From: Sutcliffiella horikoshii
GTDB taxonomy: Bacteria > Bacillota > Bacilli > Bacillales > Bacillaceae_I
Length of the DNA: 64,000 bases
Reading direction: 5' to 3'
Assembly (NCBI GenBank): GCA_001636495.1
Contig: KV440964.1
Span: 1,504,666-1,568,665, forward strand
Within the stretch, counting starts at the first letter, position 1; the number at the start of each line of letters is the position of its first letter. Positions 52,790 through 61,460 of the stretch are shown in pieces. A program made the position numbers and the translations under genes. The notes below the pieces were generated by a model. The model saw only the letters and a list, made by a program, of their open reading frames with translations. It was not told the DNA's origin and did no database searches.

Positions 52790-52876
52790 AGGCAGAGCAT
52801 TTTGTTTAAAAAGTGTTATTATGGTATTAACGAAATATATCAAGAGGGCATCACTCAGTTTGAGTGGTGTCTTTTT
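52790..52876 (+). repeat. 88-bp direct repeat with terminator, copy B
   Basis: Second copy of the 50228 element: AGGCAGAGCATT, 14 bases, GTTATTATGGTATTAACG, then CAAGAGGGCATCACTCA and the hairpin TCACTCA / TGAGTGG with TTTTT. It lies 80 bases before the next cargo gene. Confidence 0.85.
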
Positions 52877-52955
52877 ATGTCTAATATTGACGAACGATAG
52901 GAGTTGTCCTGGTAGTTCCTTTTGCTCATAATTGAAGTGGAAGGAGTGATTTTCA

Positions 52956-53243
52956 ATGGATAACGAAGGTAAAATGCTGTTAATTTTAGAAGCTTATTAT
53001 GAAAAGAAGTATAGTAATTTAGAAATAAATCAAACAAAATTTAATTTAGAAGGAAAACATGAAGCTGCATATATATTAGCTTCTTTAGAAAGAGATGGAT
53101 TATTGCAATTCGATGGTAAAGTGATTATACCGGGGGGGCAACGCCATCCAATATTTAAAAATAGCGTCGCAATGATTTGGTGGGGTGATGCTCATATTAC
53201 TAAAGATGGAGAAAAAGAATTAAGGAAAAATGGGTTAGTCTAA
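52956..53243 (+). CDS. Small winged-helix-like cargo protein
   Basis: A 95-residue protein: KMLLILEAYYEKKYSNLEIN..., HEAAYILASLERDGLLQFDGKVIIPGG, then ITKDGEKELRKNGLV. The spacing resembles the small YjcQ-type winged helix of phage origin (LxxLERDGLL ... ITxxGxxEL). It would bind DNA; target unknown. AAGGAGTGA precedes the ATG. First gene after repeat copy B. Confidence 0.7.
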   Translation: MDNEGKMLLILEAYYEKKYSNLEINQTKFNLEGKHEAAYILASLERDGLLQFDGKVIIPGGQRHPIFKNSVAMIWWGDAHITKDGEKELRKNGLV

Positions 53244-53304
53244 ATAACTATTCGAAGCTCTTTTTTATTGGGTTTTTTCTTTTAGTCAACAGAGGTGATT
53301 GATT

Positions 53305-53808
53305 ATGTTAGGTTCTATAAACTGGGATGCGATAAATGCGGTTTCAAATATTTTTATGGCGATTGCCACTTTTATTGCTGTATTAACCTCACTTTATTTT
53401 TCTCGCTTATCATATAAAAGTAACGCAAAAACTTTTTTTGAAATAGAAAAAATAGGAATGTATGAAAAATATAAATTCATTCTTGTTAATTTAGGTTTCG
53501 TTAAAATACAAATAATAGCTTTTCGACTAATAATTGATCAATTTGGTTGGAAGCATAAACACATAGCAGTTGTTAATCAAAAAATTGGAGAGGATTTAGA
53601 TTCTTCCCAACATTATATGAAAGTAGTTAAAACGGAGGATATAAACAAATCTTTACTTGAGCTCGGAAAGAAAAATGGTGATAAAATTAAGTTGAGGTAT
53701 GTTTTTATGGATTCAAGGAATAAATTCCATACTAAAACACTAAAGTTCCAAGTATATGAAGAACCAGAAATATCACTACAGCTTAATTCTAGTAAGAGTC
53801 CTAAGTGA
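53305..53808 (+). CDS. Single-pass membrane cargo protein
   Basis: A 167-residue protein. One membrane helix (about 9-31: VSNIFMAIATFIAVLTSLYFSRLSY) is followed by a soluble domain of about 120 residues with beta strands (KYKFILVNLGFVKIQIIAFRLIIDQFGW...KIKLRYVFMDSRNKFHTKTLKFQV), the arrangement of many small phage membrane proteins. GAGGTGA lies before ATG 53305; a TTG two codons further up overlaps that site. It could act in superinfection exclusion or as an effector; nothing in the sequence decides. A terminator follows at once. Confidence 0.75.
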   Translation: MLGSINWDAINAVSNIFMAIATFIAVLTSLYFSRLSYKSNAKTFFEIEKIGMYEKYKFILVNLGFVKIQIIAFRLIIDQFGWKHKHIAVVNQKIGEDLDSSQHYMKVVKTEDINKSLLELGKKNGDKIKLRYVFMDSRNKFHTKTLKFQVYEEPEISLQLNSSKSPK

Positions 53809-53812
53809 AGTG

Positions 53813-53841
53813 ACACCCTCATTCTTCGAGGGTGTTTTTTA
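53813..53841 (+). terminator. Terminator of the membrane-protein gene
   Basis: ACACCCTC / GAGGGTGT with an 8-base loop, then TTTTTT. Confidence 0.85.
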
Positions 53842-53898
53842 TTGAAAGAAAAACCTTCCTGTGTAATGGTTATTTATAACAAATAAAGGTGGTTTAGT

Positions 53899-54189
53899 AT
53901 GAATGACGAAACATTATTTAGTAAGGTTAAGCCAAGCTGCCTAACAGTACAAGACTATAAAAGATTTATACTAGTGTTAGAAAAATACCGCAATCATAAT
54001 GTTTTTTTATTTGTAATTGATATTATAGTTAAAATTTTTGAAGCAGAGTCAATGAAAGAAGCTAAAAAAAAGTATAGAGCTTCTTTGAAAAAAATTAATA
54101 ATCTATCGTTAGGAAGTTTTACAAAGCAAGATTTATATGGGCTTACTCACATTGCCTACATTTCTAAAATGACTGTTTATAGAAAATAG
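53899..54189 (+). CDS. Small cargo protein, unrecognised
   Basis: A 96-residue basic, mostly helical protein (DYKRFILVLEKYRNHNVFLFVIDIIVKIFEAESMKEAKKKYRASLKKINN). AAAGGTGG precedes the ATG. No family recognised. Confidence 0.65.
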   Translation: MNDETLFSKVKPSCLTVQDYKRFILVLEKYRNHNVFLFVIDIIVKIFEAESMKEAKKKYRASLKKINNLSLGSFTKQDLYGLTHIAYISKMTVYRK

Positions 54190-54288
54190 AAATTAATTGA
54201 AGGAAATTATTCTTATAGGAATATATGCACAAATATTATATGCTGCGTAGTAAAATAGTCTCATTAACGTGTAAAGGGAAGATGAGGC

Positions 54289-54660
54289 ATGAACTATGTT
54301 GACTATTTGGATGCAGTAGAGATTCTTGGCTGTTTACACGACAAAATTGAGGCCCTAATTGAAAGCCTGGAATCATTTAACCTGACTCGGAGTGCCAAAC
54401 AGAAAGAAAATGTTAAGACGGAATTAATTGCGATCAAAAGAATTGTGAAGAAATATTTAGATTTATTTCTGCATAACGGTGCCAATATATACGTTCATGA
54501 ATATCTCATCCCATCTTTAAGTATTTGTAGTTACATTCTTTCTAAAATTGGCACTAATAGAATTAACGCTAATAGTTACAAGAATGTGAGACAACAATTG
54601 CACCAGGTCCAATACTATGTTCAGAAATACTACAACTCAATTTTAGATAATGTACATTAA
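54289..54660 (+). CDS. Helical cargo protein, unrecognised
   Basis: A 123-residue all-helical protein (LDAVEILGCLHDKIEALIESLESFN..., IKRIVKKYLDLFLHNGANIYVHEYLIPSLSICSYILSKIG). GGGAAGATGAGG precedes the ATG. A four-helix bundle is likely. Not recognised. Confidence 0.68.
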   Translation: MNYVDYLDAVEILGCLHDKIEALIESLESFNLTRSAKQKENVKTELIAIKRIVKKYLDLFLHNGANIYVHEYLIPSLSICSYILSKIGTNRINANSYKNVRQQLHQVQYYVQKYYNSILDNVH

Positions 54661-54689
54661 ACAAATGGATTTGGTTAAGGAGAGAAAGC

Positions 54690-54905
54690 ATGGATTTGAA
54701 AAGATCATTTATTACTGCATATTTGCCAGTTGAAGTAAGGTTTGATGTGTTTCAAACAAACGAAGGTATAGACGTGTTTCTTTGGAGCAAAGGACTACAA
54801 GGTGTTCATCTAAAAGGTAATAATGAAGAGGAAACTATTCAATTAGCAATTAAGCAGTTCGAAGAAGAAAATGGTGTAAAGGTGGAACTGCCAGAAAAAA
54901 AATAA
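54690..54905 (+). CDS. Small cargo protein, unrecognised
   Basis: A 71-residue protein with a beta hairpin and one helix (ITAYLPVEVRFDVFQTNEGIDVFLWSKGLQGVHLKGNNEEETIQLAIKQF). AAGGAGAG precedes the ATG, 29 bases after the previous stop; a terminator follows. The two genes may form an operon. Function unknown. Confidence 0.68.
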   Translation: MDLKRSFITAYLPVEVRFDVFQTNEGIDVFLWSKGLQGVHLKGNNEEETIQLAIKQFEEENGVKVELPEKK

Positions 54906-54913
54906 TAAGATTA

Positions 54914-54938
54914 AGCAACCTTTCGAGGTTGTTTTTTT
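54914..54938 (+). terminator. Terminator
   Basis: GCAACC / GGTTGT with a six-base loop and seven T. Confidence 0.8.
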
Positions 54939-55000
54939 ATGCAGGAAATAATCTCCTTTTGTCGAATTTATAAAAATGCTGACAAAAGGAGAATTGAAAT

Positions 55001-55819
55001 ATGCCAACAGAAAATAAAGCATGTTTTATCATTACACCTATAGGTCCAGATGACTCAATAATTAGAAGACAAGCAGACGGTGTTATTGATGCTGTTATAG
55101 AGCCTGTACTCATGGATTTAGGGTTTGAGGTTACTGTAGCACATAGAATGAATGAAGGTGGATCAATCACTAGACAAGTTATTCAAAATGTAATTAATTC
55201 AGAGTTAGTAGTTGCAAATTTAACGGGGCTTAATCCTAATGTAATGTATGAATTAGCAATTAGGCACGCTATTAGGAAACCATTAGTACAGATATGTGAG
55301 AAGGATACTAATTTACCATTTGACATAAGTGAACAAAGAACAATTTTCTATACTAATGACATGAAAGGTACTGTCGAACTGAAAACAAATTTTAAAGCAA
55401 TGGTAGCAAATGCCATTGAGGATGATAAGATTGATAATCCTATTTATAGGGCAATACAAAGTGACATAATAATCAATAGTACAGACATTGCTGATTCAGA
55501 CAAGTATTTATTAAGTAGAATGGATCAGCTTGAATCAAATATTATGAGAATGATGAAAAATATCAAAGGACCAAATGACAATTCATTTAATTCCTCATCT
55601 ATTAAAACCGATATACTTAAGTACTATACTCAAAATGAAAGACAACGAATTCAAAACGTGCTACTAAATATAGTTGACAAAAGTAAATTTACAACATATG
55701 AAGCCCAAGAGTCACTTAGGGATATTGGTATAGAGTTAGATTTAGATACAGTAAGAGAACTTGTATTTCAAATGATTAGTGATAATAAATCAATAATTAA
55801 TAGCACTGTAAGTGGTTAA
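55001..55819 (+). CDS. Nucleoside 2-deoxyribosyltransferase-fold protein, possible defence effector
   Basis: A 272-residue protein. The first 130 residues have the deoxyribosyltransferase/DRHyd-type Rossmann fold: FIITPIGPDDSIIRRQADGVIDAVIEPVLMDLGF, then VINSELVVANLTGLNPNVMYELAIRHAIRKPLVQI. NPNVMYELAIRHA carries the family's conserved Asn, Tyr and probable catalytic Glu. The last 120 residues are helical and Asn/Ser/Asp-rich, without a recognised domain. In other bacteria such domains occur in anti-phage modules where they act on nucleotides or NAD-like ligands. AAAGGAGAA precedes the ATG. It is monocistronic, flanked by terminators. Confidence 0.8.
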   Translation: MPTENKACFIITPIGPDDSIIRRQADGVIDAVIEPVLMDLGFEVTVAHRMNEGGSITRQVIQNVINSELVVANLTGLNPNVMYELAIRHAIRKPLVQICEKDTNLPFDISEQRTIFYTNDMKGTVELKTNFKAMVANAIEDDKIDNPIYRAIQSDIIINSTDIADSDKYLLSRMDQLESNIMRMMKNIKGPNDNSFNSSSIKTDILKYYTQNERQRIQNVLLNIVDKSKFTTYEAQESLRDIGIELDLDTVRELVFQMISDNKSIINSTVSG

Positions 55820-55841
55820 GCATCCAGTAGGGTGCTTTTTA
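55820..55841 (+). terminator. Terminator-like hairpin
   Basis: GCATCC / GGGTGC short stem with TTTTT. Confidence 0.55.
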
Positions 55842-55876
55842 TTTTGGTGTGATTTTAGTAAGGTTGTGTTTTTTAT

Positions 55877-56215
55877 ATGCGAGAATACAAAACTAAAGAG
55901 CAAAAGAAGAAGTTCTATCGTTCAAAGGAATGGGAAGCACTACGACAACTAGCTCTAATACGTGACAACTACGAGTGTCAACATTGCAAACGTGATGGTG
56001 GAGTTACAGTTGATTCAATCAAGTCACCAGGACAACGCAAGGGTATTGTACTCAACGTGGACCATAAGTATCCCATTGAATTCTATCCTCAGCTTGCTCT
56101 TGTCCTGGATAACCTTGAGACATTGTGCGTTAATCATCACAACATTAAAGAAGGAAGAACGTTCGATAAGATACGGCCAAGCAAAAAGAAAAAGTGGAAT
56201 GATGAAAGGTGGTAG
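55877..56215 (+). CDS. Phage HNH endonuclease
   Basis: A 112-residue HNH nuclease: FYRSKEWEALRQLALIRDNYECQHCKRDGG with a CxxC, LNVDHKYPI (the DH of the active site), and DNLETLCVNHHNIKEGRTFDK with a C-x2-H-H. It lies directly upstream of the terminase, where HNH proteins assist cos cleavage in HK97-like phages. First gene of the packaging block. Confidence 0.92.
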   Translation: MREYKTKEQKKKFYRSKEWEALRQLALIRDNYECQHCKRDGGVTVDSIKSPGQRKGIVLNVDHKYPIEFYPQLALVLDNLETLCVNHHNIKEGRTFDKIRPSKKKKWNDERW

Positions 56216-56244
56216 TGTACCTCCCGGTCAAAAGGTTTGGTAAT

Positions 56245-56322
56245 TTATATCATCCCGGGGACCGGGGAGGGGGGTGTTTCGTCCAGATTCCAAGAGGAAA
56301 TCTTCACGTAGGGGGGGTGGGT
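56245..56322 (+). other. Candidate cos site
   Basis: The gap between the HNH and small terminase genes has a GC-rich word around ATCCCGGGGACCGGGGAGG (56252-56270), then GGGGTGTTTCG and a second G run at 56310-56322, within an otherwise AT-rich genome. cos-type Gram-positive phages with an HNH-terminase pair have their cohesive end site here. Exact cut positions cannot be read. Confidence 0.55.
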
Positions 56323-56324
56323 GA

Positions 56325-56639
56325 ATGGCGGTAAGCGTGTCAAAACTCCAAAAACAACTAATGAACCGAATTGATATAGAGGATCTAGTGGAAGTCGAAA
56401 AAGTAGAACGTTATATTAGTCTTGTTAAACTCAATAAGCAGTTGGATAAAGAAATAAGAAAAGAGGGGGCCACGGTCGTAACGGAGAACGGGTCTCAAAA
56501 ATTTGTTAAAAGTCATCCGGCAGTTAACGACAAGATGAAAGTGAACGCTCAACTTTTGGCAATCGAGAAATCATTTAATTTTATTAGCGAGGGAACCCAC
56601 CTTCCATCTGAGGACTATTCGGAAGCTGATTTAGTTTGA
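56325..56639 (+). CDS. Terminase small subunit (P27 family)
   Basis: A 104-residue protein of the P27 type: KLQKQLMNRIDIEDLVEVEKVERYISLVKLNKQLDKEIRKEGATVVTENGSQKFVKSHPAVNDKMKVNAQLLAIEKSFNFI, where the KxHPAxxxxxxxNAQLLAIEKSF block is the family signature. It recognises the packaging site. AGGGGGGGTGGGTG precedes the ATG; the stop overlaps the large-subunit start. Confidence 0.9.
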   Translation: MAVSVSKLQKQLMNRIDIEDLVEVEKVERYISLVKLNKQLDKEIRKEGATVVTENGSQKFVKSHPAVNDKMKVNAQLLAIEKSFNFISEGTHLPSEDYSEADLV

Positions 56640-58321
56640 TTGTAAATAAGTATGTACAGGAATATATTAACCTCTGGAAATCAGGAAAAATAAAACTAAA
56701 TAAAGAACGCATCTTACTTATTGAGTATCTGGATGAGCATGTTTTAAGTCGAGAAGATTTATATTTTAATGACGAAATGATTGAAAACTGTATCCGTTTT
56801 GGTGAGAAGTGGTATTTTCCACTGCAGCCATTTCAGAGGTTTTTAATTGCTTTCGTCTTTTTGTTTTTCAAGCAAAACAACCGTGTATTCTATCGGAAAC
56901 ATTTTTGGATGAAAGGAAGAGGGGCAGGTAAGAATGGTTTAATTTCTGTTGTTACTCACTTTCTAATTAGCTCATTACACGGAATAAGAGAATATCACAT
57001 ATCCATTGTTGCAAACTCAGAAGACCAAGCAAAAACATCATTTGATGAATCATACAATGTTATTGGTCGGTCAGGCCCATTAAAGGCCATGTTCAGGAGA
57101 ACAAAGACGCAAATAACCTCGAAGAAAACTGATGCAGTATTAAAGTTCCGAACTTCTAACGGTGAGACAAAGGATGGGTTGCGTGATGGGGCTGTTGTGT
57201 TTGATGAAATTCACCAATACGAATCAAACAAAGATGTCCGGGTCCATATAAGTGGTCTTGGTAAGAAGCAACCACCGCGAGAATTTTATATCGGTACCGA
57301 TGGATATGTTCGAGATGGCTTTCTCGACAAGATGAAAGAAAAAGCAATGAAGGTGTTAAAAGGAGAAGCCAGACCAAATGCATTATTCCCTTTCATTTGT
57401 AAACTGGATAATGAAAGTGAAATAGATGACCAGGACAATTGGGAAAAATCAAATCCCATGTTAAGTTATCCTCGAAGCCAATATGCACAAGGTCTTTTCG
57501 ATACAATCCTGGAAGAGTATGAAGACTTGGAAGATGATCCAAGCAACAGAGAAGAATTCATGACCAAACGCATGAACTTACCTATCACTGACCTGGAAAG
57601 ATCGGTTGCTAAATGGGAAGAAATCGAAGCGACCAATCAACCTTTTCCGGAGTTATCAGGAAAAGATTGCATTGGGGTTATAGACTTTGCGAGTATTCGC
57701 GATTTTGCTGCATGCGGCTTGTTATTCAGACATGAAGGGAAATATCCATTCCTTACTCACTCTTTTGCCCGAAAAGAGTTTGTTGATAAGTATTATAGTT
57801 ACTCCAAAAAACACGATGCAGAAATGGCCGGAAAGAGAAAATTCGCTCCCATTCGTGAGTGGGAAGAACAAGGGCATCTTACCGTATTGGATGAAGCTAC
57901 GATTAATCCTAAACATGTGGTGGACTACTTTATAGAAAAAAGCAAGTACTTCAATATTAAAAAGATCATCGGTGATAATTTTCGAATGGAAGTATTGAAA
58001 GAACCCTTAGAGAAAGCAGGATTTGAGGTTGAAGTAATTCGTAATCCTAAAGCCATTCATAGTTTACTGGCTCCACGTGTAGAATTAGGGTTTGCTAATG
58101 GGTTGTTTATATTTGGCGATAATCCTTTAATGCGTTGGTACACCAACAATGTATTGGTTAAAATAAAAAAGGATGGTAACAAGGAATATGAAAAGAAAGA
58201 ACCCATTCGCCGAAAGACAGATGGCTTCCAGGCGTTTGTCTGCGGTCTTTATTGTATTGATGAAATTAGCGAATTCAATTTTGATGACGCATTTGATGTA
58301 TTAGATGCCCTTAATTTCTAA
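56636..58321 (+). CDS. Terminase large subunit
   Basis: A 561-residue packaging motor and nuclease of the HK97 type. The ATPase has Walker A KGRGAGKNGLIS (about 94-105) and Walker B DGAVVFDEIHQYES. The RNase H-like nuclease has DCIGVIDFASIRDFAACGLLF (first Asp), IKKIIGDNFRMEVL (second) and RRKTDGFQAFVCGLY (third). Starts with TTG overlapping the small-subunit stop. Confidence 0.94.
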   Translation: MIVNKYVQEYINLWKSGKIKLNKERILLIEYLDEHVLSREDLYFNDEMIENCIRFGEKWYFPLQPFQRFLIAFVFLFFKQNNRVFYRKHFWMKGRGAGKNGLISVVTHFLISSLHGIREYHISIVANSEDQAKTSFDESYNVIGRSGPLKAMFRRTKTQITSKKTDAVLKFRTSNGETKDGLRDGAVVFDEIHQYESNKDVRVHISGLGKKQPPREFYIGTDGYVRDGFLDKMKEKAMKVLKGEARPNALFPFICKLDNESEIDDQDNWEKSNPMLSYPRSQYAQGLFDTILEEYEDLEDDPSNREEFMTKRMNLPITDLERSVAKWEEIEATNQPFPELSGKDCIGVIDFASIRDFAACGLLFRHEGKYPFLTHSFARKEFVDKYYSYSKKHDAEMAGKRKFAPIREWEEQGHLTVLDEATINPKHVVDYFIEKSKYFNIKKIIGDNFRMEVLKEPLEKAGFEVEVIRNPKAIHSLLAPRVELGFANGLFIFGDNPLMRWYTNNVLVKIKKDGNKEYEKKEPIRRKTDGFQAFVCGLYCIDEISEFNFDDAFDVLDALNF

Positions 58322-58336
58322 AGGAGGTGGTAAAAA

Positions 58337-59482
58337 TTGAAGTGGTTGGGCGACGTATTAAGACGAAATAGTGAATTAGAGTCTATGTTAGACTTGGATC
58401 TGTTCATGCAAGAATCCAGTAACAGAGCGTACCTAAAGAAAATCGCACTAGAAACATGTATAAGTTTTATAGGACGAACCATTAGCTTAACAGATTTTAG
58501 GGTTTTAAAAGATAATGTCAGGCAGCATAATGAATGGCATTACCTTTTGAATGTTCGTCCGAATACAGATCAAAGCGCAGCATCTTTCTGGCAGGCCTTT
58601 ATATATAAACTAATCTATCAAAACGAAGTCCTGGTTATACTTACTGATTCAAATGACTTGTTAATTGCAGATGACTTTGAGAGAGAAGAATATGCGGTGT
58701 ATTCGGATAGATTTAAAGATGTAACCGTTAAAGATTATACATTCCAAAGAACCTTCTCGATGGACGAGGTAATCTATGTCACGTTCAACAATGAAAAGTT
58801 AACAAAATATATGGATGGTATGTTTTTAGATTATGCCGAGTTGTTCGGTAGGGTCATAGATATTAACCTTATAAAAAATCAGGTTCGTTCAACAGTCGGG
58901 TTAGAGTCTTCCCAAGATTTAACCGATAAAAATAGGCAACGATTACAAGAGTTTATAGACAAGTTATTTACATCATTTCGTAAGAACTTAGTTGCCATTG
59001 TACCTAGATTAAAAGGTTTTGATTACAAGGAAGAGTATAAAGGAGATGGAACAAGTCATACAGCGGACGAGTTAGAAAAAATAAAAAAGTCTTTAATCAA
59101 TGATGTTGCTGAAATTCTGGGGATACCTAATGCTCTTGTACATGGTGAGTTAGCGGAATATGAAACCAGCATTAAAGCTTTTGTGAAATTTTGTATTAGT
59201 CCCCTTTTAAAAAAGATACAGGATGAACTAAACGCAAAACTGTTCACAAGGAAGGAATATTTAGATGGAAGTCGTATTGAAGCGAAGTTCACTCCTTATA
59301 GTAGTATTTTTGACATAGCGCAGTCATTTGACAAACTTGTAGCATCCGGAGGATTTACCCGGAACGAACTAAGAGTAGAGGTAGGGTATGATAAATCGGA
59401 TAATCCAGTATTGGATGAATTTGTTCTAACCAAGAATTATCAAGCTGCCACAGAAGCTGAAGGAGGTGAGACGAACAAATGA
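58337..59482 (+). CDS. Portal protein (HK97 family)
   Basis: A 381-residue portal. FWQAFIYKLIYQNEVLVIL, KDYTFQRTFSMDEVIYVTFNN, and EILGIPNALVHGELAEYETSIKAFVKFCISPLLKKIQDELNAKLF are typical of the HK97 portal family. TTG 58337 follows AAGGAGGTGG. It forms the ring at the capsid vertex through which DNA passes. The stop overlaps the protease start by four bases. Confidence 0.92.
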   Translation: MKWLGDVLRRNSELESMLDLDLFMQESSNRAYLKKIALETCISFIGRTISLTDFRVLKDNVRQHNEWHYLLNVRPNTDQSAASFWQAFIYKLIYQNEVLVILTDSNDLLIADDFEREEYAVYSDRFKDVTVKDYTFQRTFSMDEVIYVTFNNEKLTKYMDGMFLDYAELFGRVIDINLIKNQVRSTVGLESSQDLTDKNRQRLQEFIDKLFTSFRKNLVAIVPRLKGFDYKEEYKGDGTSHTADELEKIKKSLINDVAEILGIPNALVHGELAEYETSIKAFVKFCISPLLKKIQDELNAKLFTRKEYLDGSRIEAKFTPYSSIFDIAQSFDKLVASGGFTRNELRVEVGYDKSDNPVLDEFVLTKNYQAATEAEGGETNK

Positions 59483-60258
59483 CAGTGAGAATCGATGTTA
59501 AAGGGCCAATCATTTCAAATGATGAAGCCTGGATCTATGAATGGTTTGAAATTGAGGCCACTTGCCCAAAGACAGTTACATCTAAGTTGCTAGAAGCAAA
59601 TGGTGAAGACGTGACAGTCTATATCAACAGCCCAGGTGGTTATGTAGATGAGGGTTCAGAAATCTATACGGAATTAAAAAATTATTCCGGATATGTAGAG
59701 GTTCAGATTGTCGGTCTAGCTGCAAGTGCAGCATCTGTAATTGCAATGGCTGGAGATAAAGTAAAAATATCTCCTACGGCTCAACTGATGATACACAATG
59801 CTTCTATGGGGTATCGTGGAGATCACAGGGATATGGAGAAAGCCTCTGAAATCCTAAAGGTCACTGACCGGGCTATTGTAAATGCATATGTCATTAAAAG
59901 CGGAATGTCAGAAGATGAACTTTTAGGGAAAATGGTGGATGAAACTTGGATGGGTGCCCAGAAGGCATTAGAGTATAAACTAGTAGATGAAATTATGTTT
60001 ATGGATAATGCGGTGAAATTGACAGCTTTCACTTCTAGTACTACTATGATTCCTGCTAAAGTGATAAATAGTTTGAGGAATGGATTTCCGAACAAATCCT
60101 TAGCCAATGCTGTTTCCGAAGATAGCCTAAATGAGGCATTGGTTAAGTTAAAGAAGGACATCCTTAATGAAATCCAAAAAAATACTGTGAAAACAAATGA
60201 ACCTAAAGCGACTGCAACTGTAACTGCAGAAAAATCGCCAATAAGGTTCATTTTTTAA
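59479..60258 (+). CDS. Head maturation protease, ClpP-like
   Basis: A 259-residue serine protease of the ClpP/S14 fold. Oxyanion region NSPGGYVDEGSEIY, nucleophile Ser in VGLAASAASVIAMAG, His in MIHNASMGYRG, and the late acidic part DEIMF. The last 60 residues are a linker likely removed or used in prohead assembly. Cleaves the delta domain of the capsid protein encoded next. Confidence 0.93.
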   Translation: MTVRIDVKGPIISNDEAWIYEWFEIEATCPKTVTSKLLEANGEDVTVYINSPGGYVDEGSEIYTELKNYSGYVEVQIVGLAASAASVIAMAGDKVKISPTAQLMIHNASMGYRGDHRDMEKASEILKVTDRAIVNAYVIKSGMSEDELLGKMVDETWMGAQKALEYKLVDEIMFMDNAVKLTAFTSSTTMIPAKVINSLRNGFPNKSLANAVSEDSLNEALVKLKKDILNEIQKNTVKTNEPKATATVTAEKSPIRFIF

Positions 60259-60283
60259 TTTCATAAAAACGGAGGAAAATTAC

Positions 60284-61447
60284 ATGACCATGAAACTAAA
60301 AGGTACGATGAAGAATTTTGAAGCAAAGAAAGCTGCTTATATGACGATGGTGAAGGAAGCAGAGCAGGACACTGTAAAACTTTCAAACGCTTGGGACGAA
60401 ATGCAAACAGCTTTGGCAGAAGATTTAACAGAAACAATTACTGCAGAAGTACGTTCTCAGCAAATGGACGCTCAAATCTTGACTGCCCGAGGCCAAAATG
60501 TCCTTACTTCCAAAGAGAAAAAATTCTTTAACGAGGTTATTGAGTTCGGTGGATTCAATGAAGATGCTATCCTTCCAGTAACAACTCAAGAACGAATTTT
60601 TGAGGATCTAGTCGAGGCGCATCCTCTTTTAGAGGCAATTGGACTCCAGGATCTCGGAGCAGTTACTCGATTTATTAAATCTGATGCAACAAAAGCATAT
60701 GCTTGGGGTAAATTGTTTGGTGATATTAAAGGACAAGTAAGTGCAGCGTTTTCTGAAGAACAAATCGGCCAATTAAAGCTAACGGCTTTTGCTGTTATCC
60801 CTAAAGATATGTTGGAATTGGGGCCAGTGTGGGTTGAGCGTTATGTCCGAACCCTTCTAGTAGAATCCTATTCCGTTGGCCTTGAGTATGGTCTAGTGAA
60901 TGGGCGAGGCCCGTCACAAAATGAGCCGATTGGACTTATGAAAAATGTCGATAAAGAGACAGGCGCGGTGACAACTAAAACTGCAACAGGTACATTGACG
61001 TTTGCGCCATCTCAGTTTGGTGAAATCATCGCCGGAGAATTGCACGATGTAATCAAAGCGTTAGCGGTTGATGAAGACGGGAAATCCCGAAAAGTATTGA
61101 ACAAAATTGTGATGGTCGTTAATCCTATAGATGTAATCAGTGTCCAGGCTAGAAATACTATTCAGACTTCAAATGGCCAATGGGTAACTGCATTGCCATA
61201 TAACATCAAAGTGGTTGAGTCAGAAGAGATTCCAACGAACAAAGCTCTGTTTTTTGTTAAAGGGGAATACCTAGCTGCTGTGGCTGGTGGATACAAAGCC
61301 AACAAATATGATCAGACGCTAGCTATCGAGGATGCTATGCTTTACACCATCAAACAATTTGCGAACGGTAAACCGAATGACAACAAAACAGCACTTCTGT
61401 ATAACTTGGATATTAAGTTTCAAACACCACAACCAGAAGGAGCTTAA
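60284..61447 (+). CDS. Major capsid protein (HK97 fold)
   Basis: A 387-residue capsid protein. Residues 1-95 are a helical delta/scaffold part (MKNFEAKKAAYMTMVKEAEQDTVKLSNAW...), followed by the HK97 core: ILPVTTQERIFEDLVEAHPLLEAIGLQD, IPKDMLELGPVWVERYVRTLLVESYSVGLEYGLVNGRG, EPIGLM, and VNPIDVISVQA. ACGGAGGAAAATT precedes the ATG. Confidence 0.94.
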   Translation: MTMKLKGTMKNFEAKKAAYMTMVKEAEQDTVKLSNAWDEMQTALAEDLTETITAEVRSQQMDAQILTARGQNVLTSKEKKFFNEVIEFGGFNEDAILPVTTQERIFEDLVEAHPLLEAIGLQDLGAVTRFIKSDATKAYAWGKLFGDIKGQVSAAFSEEQIGQLKLTAFAVIPKDMLELGPVWVERYVRTLLVESYSVGLEYGLVNGRGPSQNEPIGLMKNVDKETGAVTTKTATGTLTFAPSQFGEIIAGELHDVIKALAVDEDGKSRKVLNKIVMVVNPIDVISVQARNTIQTSNGQWVTALPYNIKVVESEEIPTNKALFFVKGEYLAAVAGGYKANKYDQTLAIEDAMLYTIKQFANGKPNDNKTALLYNLDIKFQTPQPEGA

Positions 61448-61460
61448 GGAGTTGGTTTAA

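Noticed and set aside
50228-52876. Insertion sequence or transposon formed by the two 88-bp repeats
   Set aside because: No transposase lies between them, and each repeat ends in a terminator placed before a gene, so a shared regulatory leader is more likely than transposon ends.
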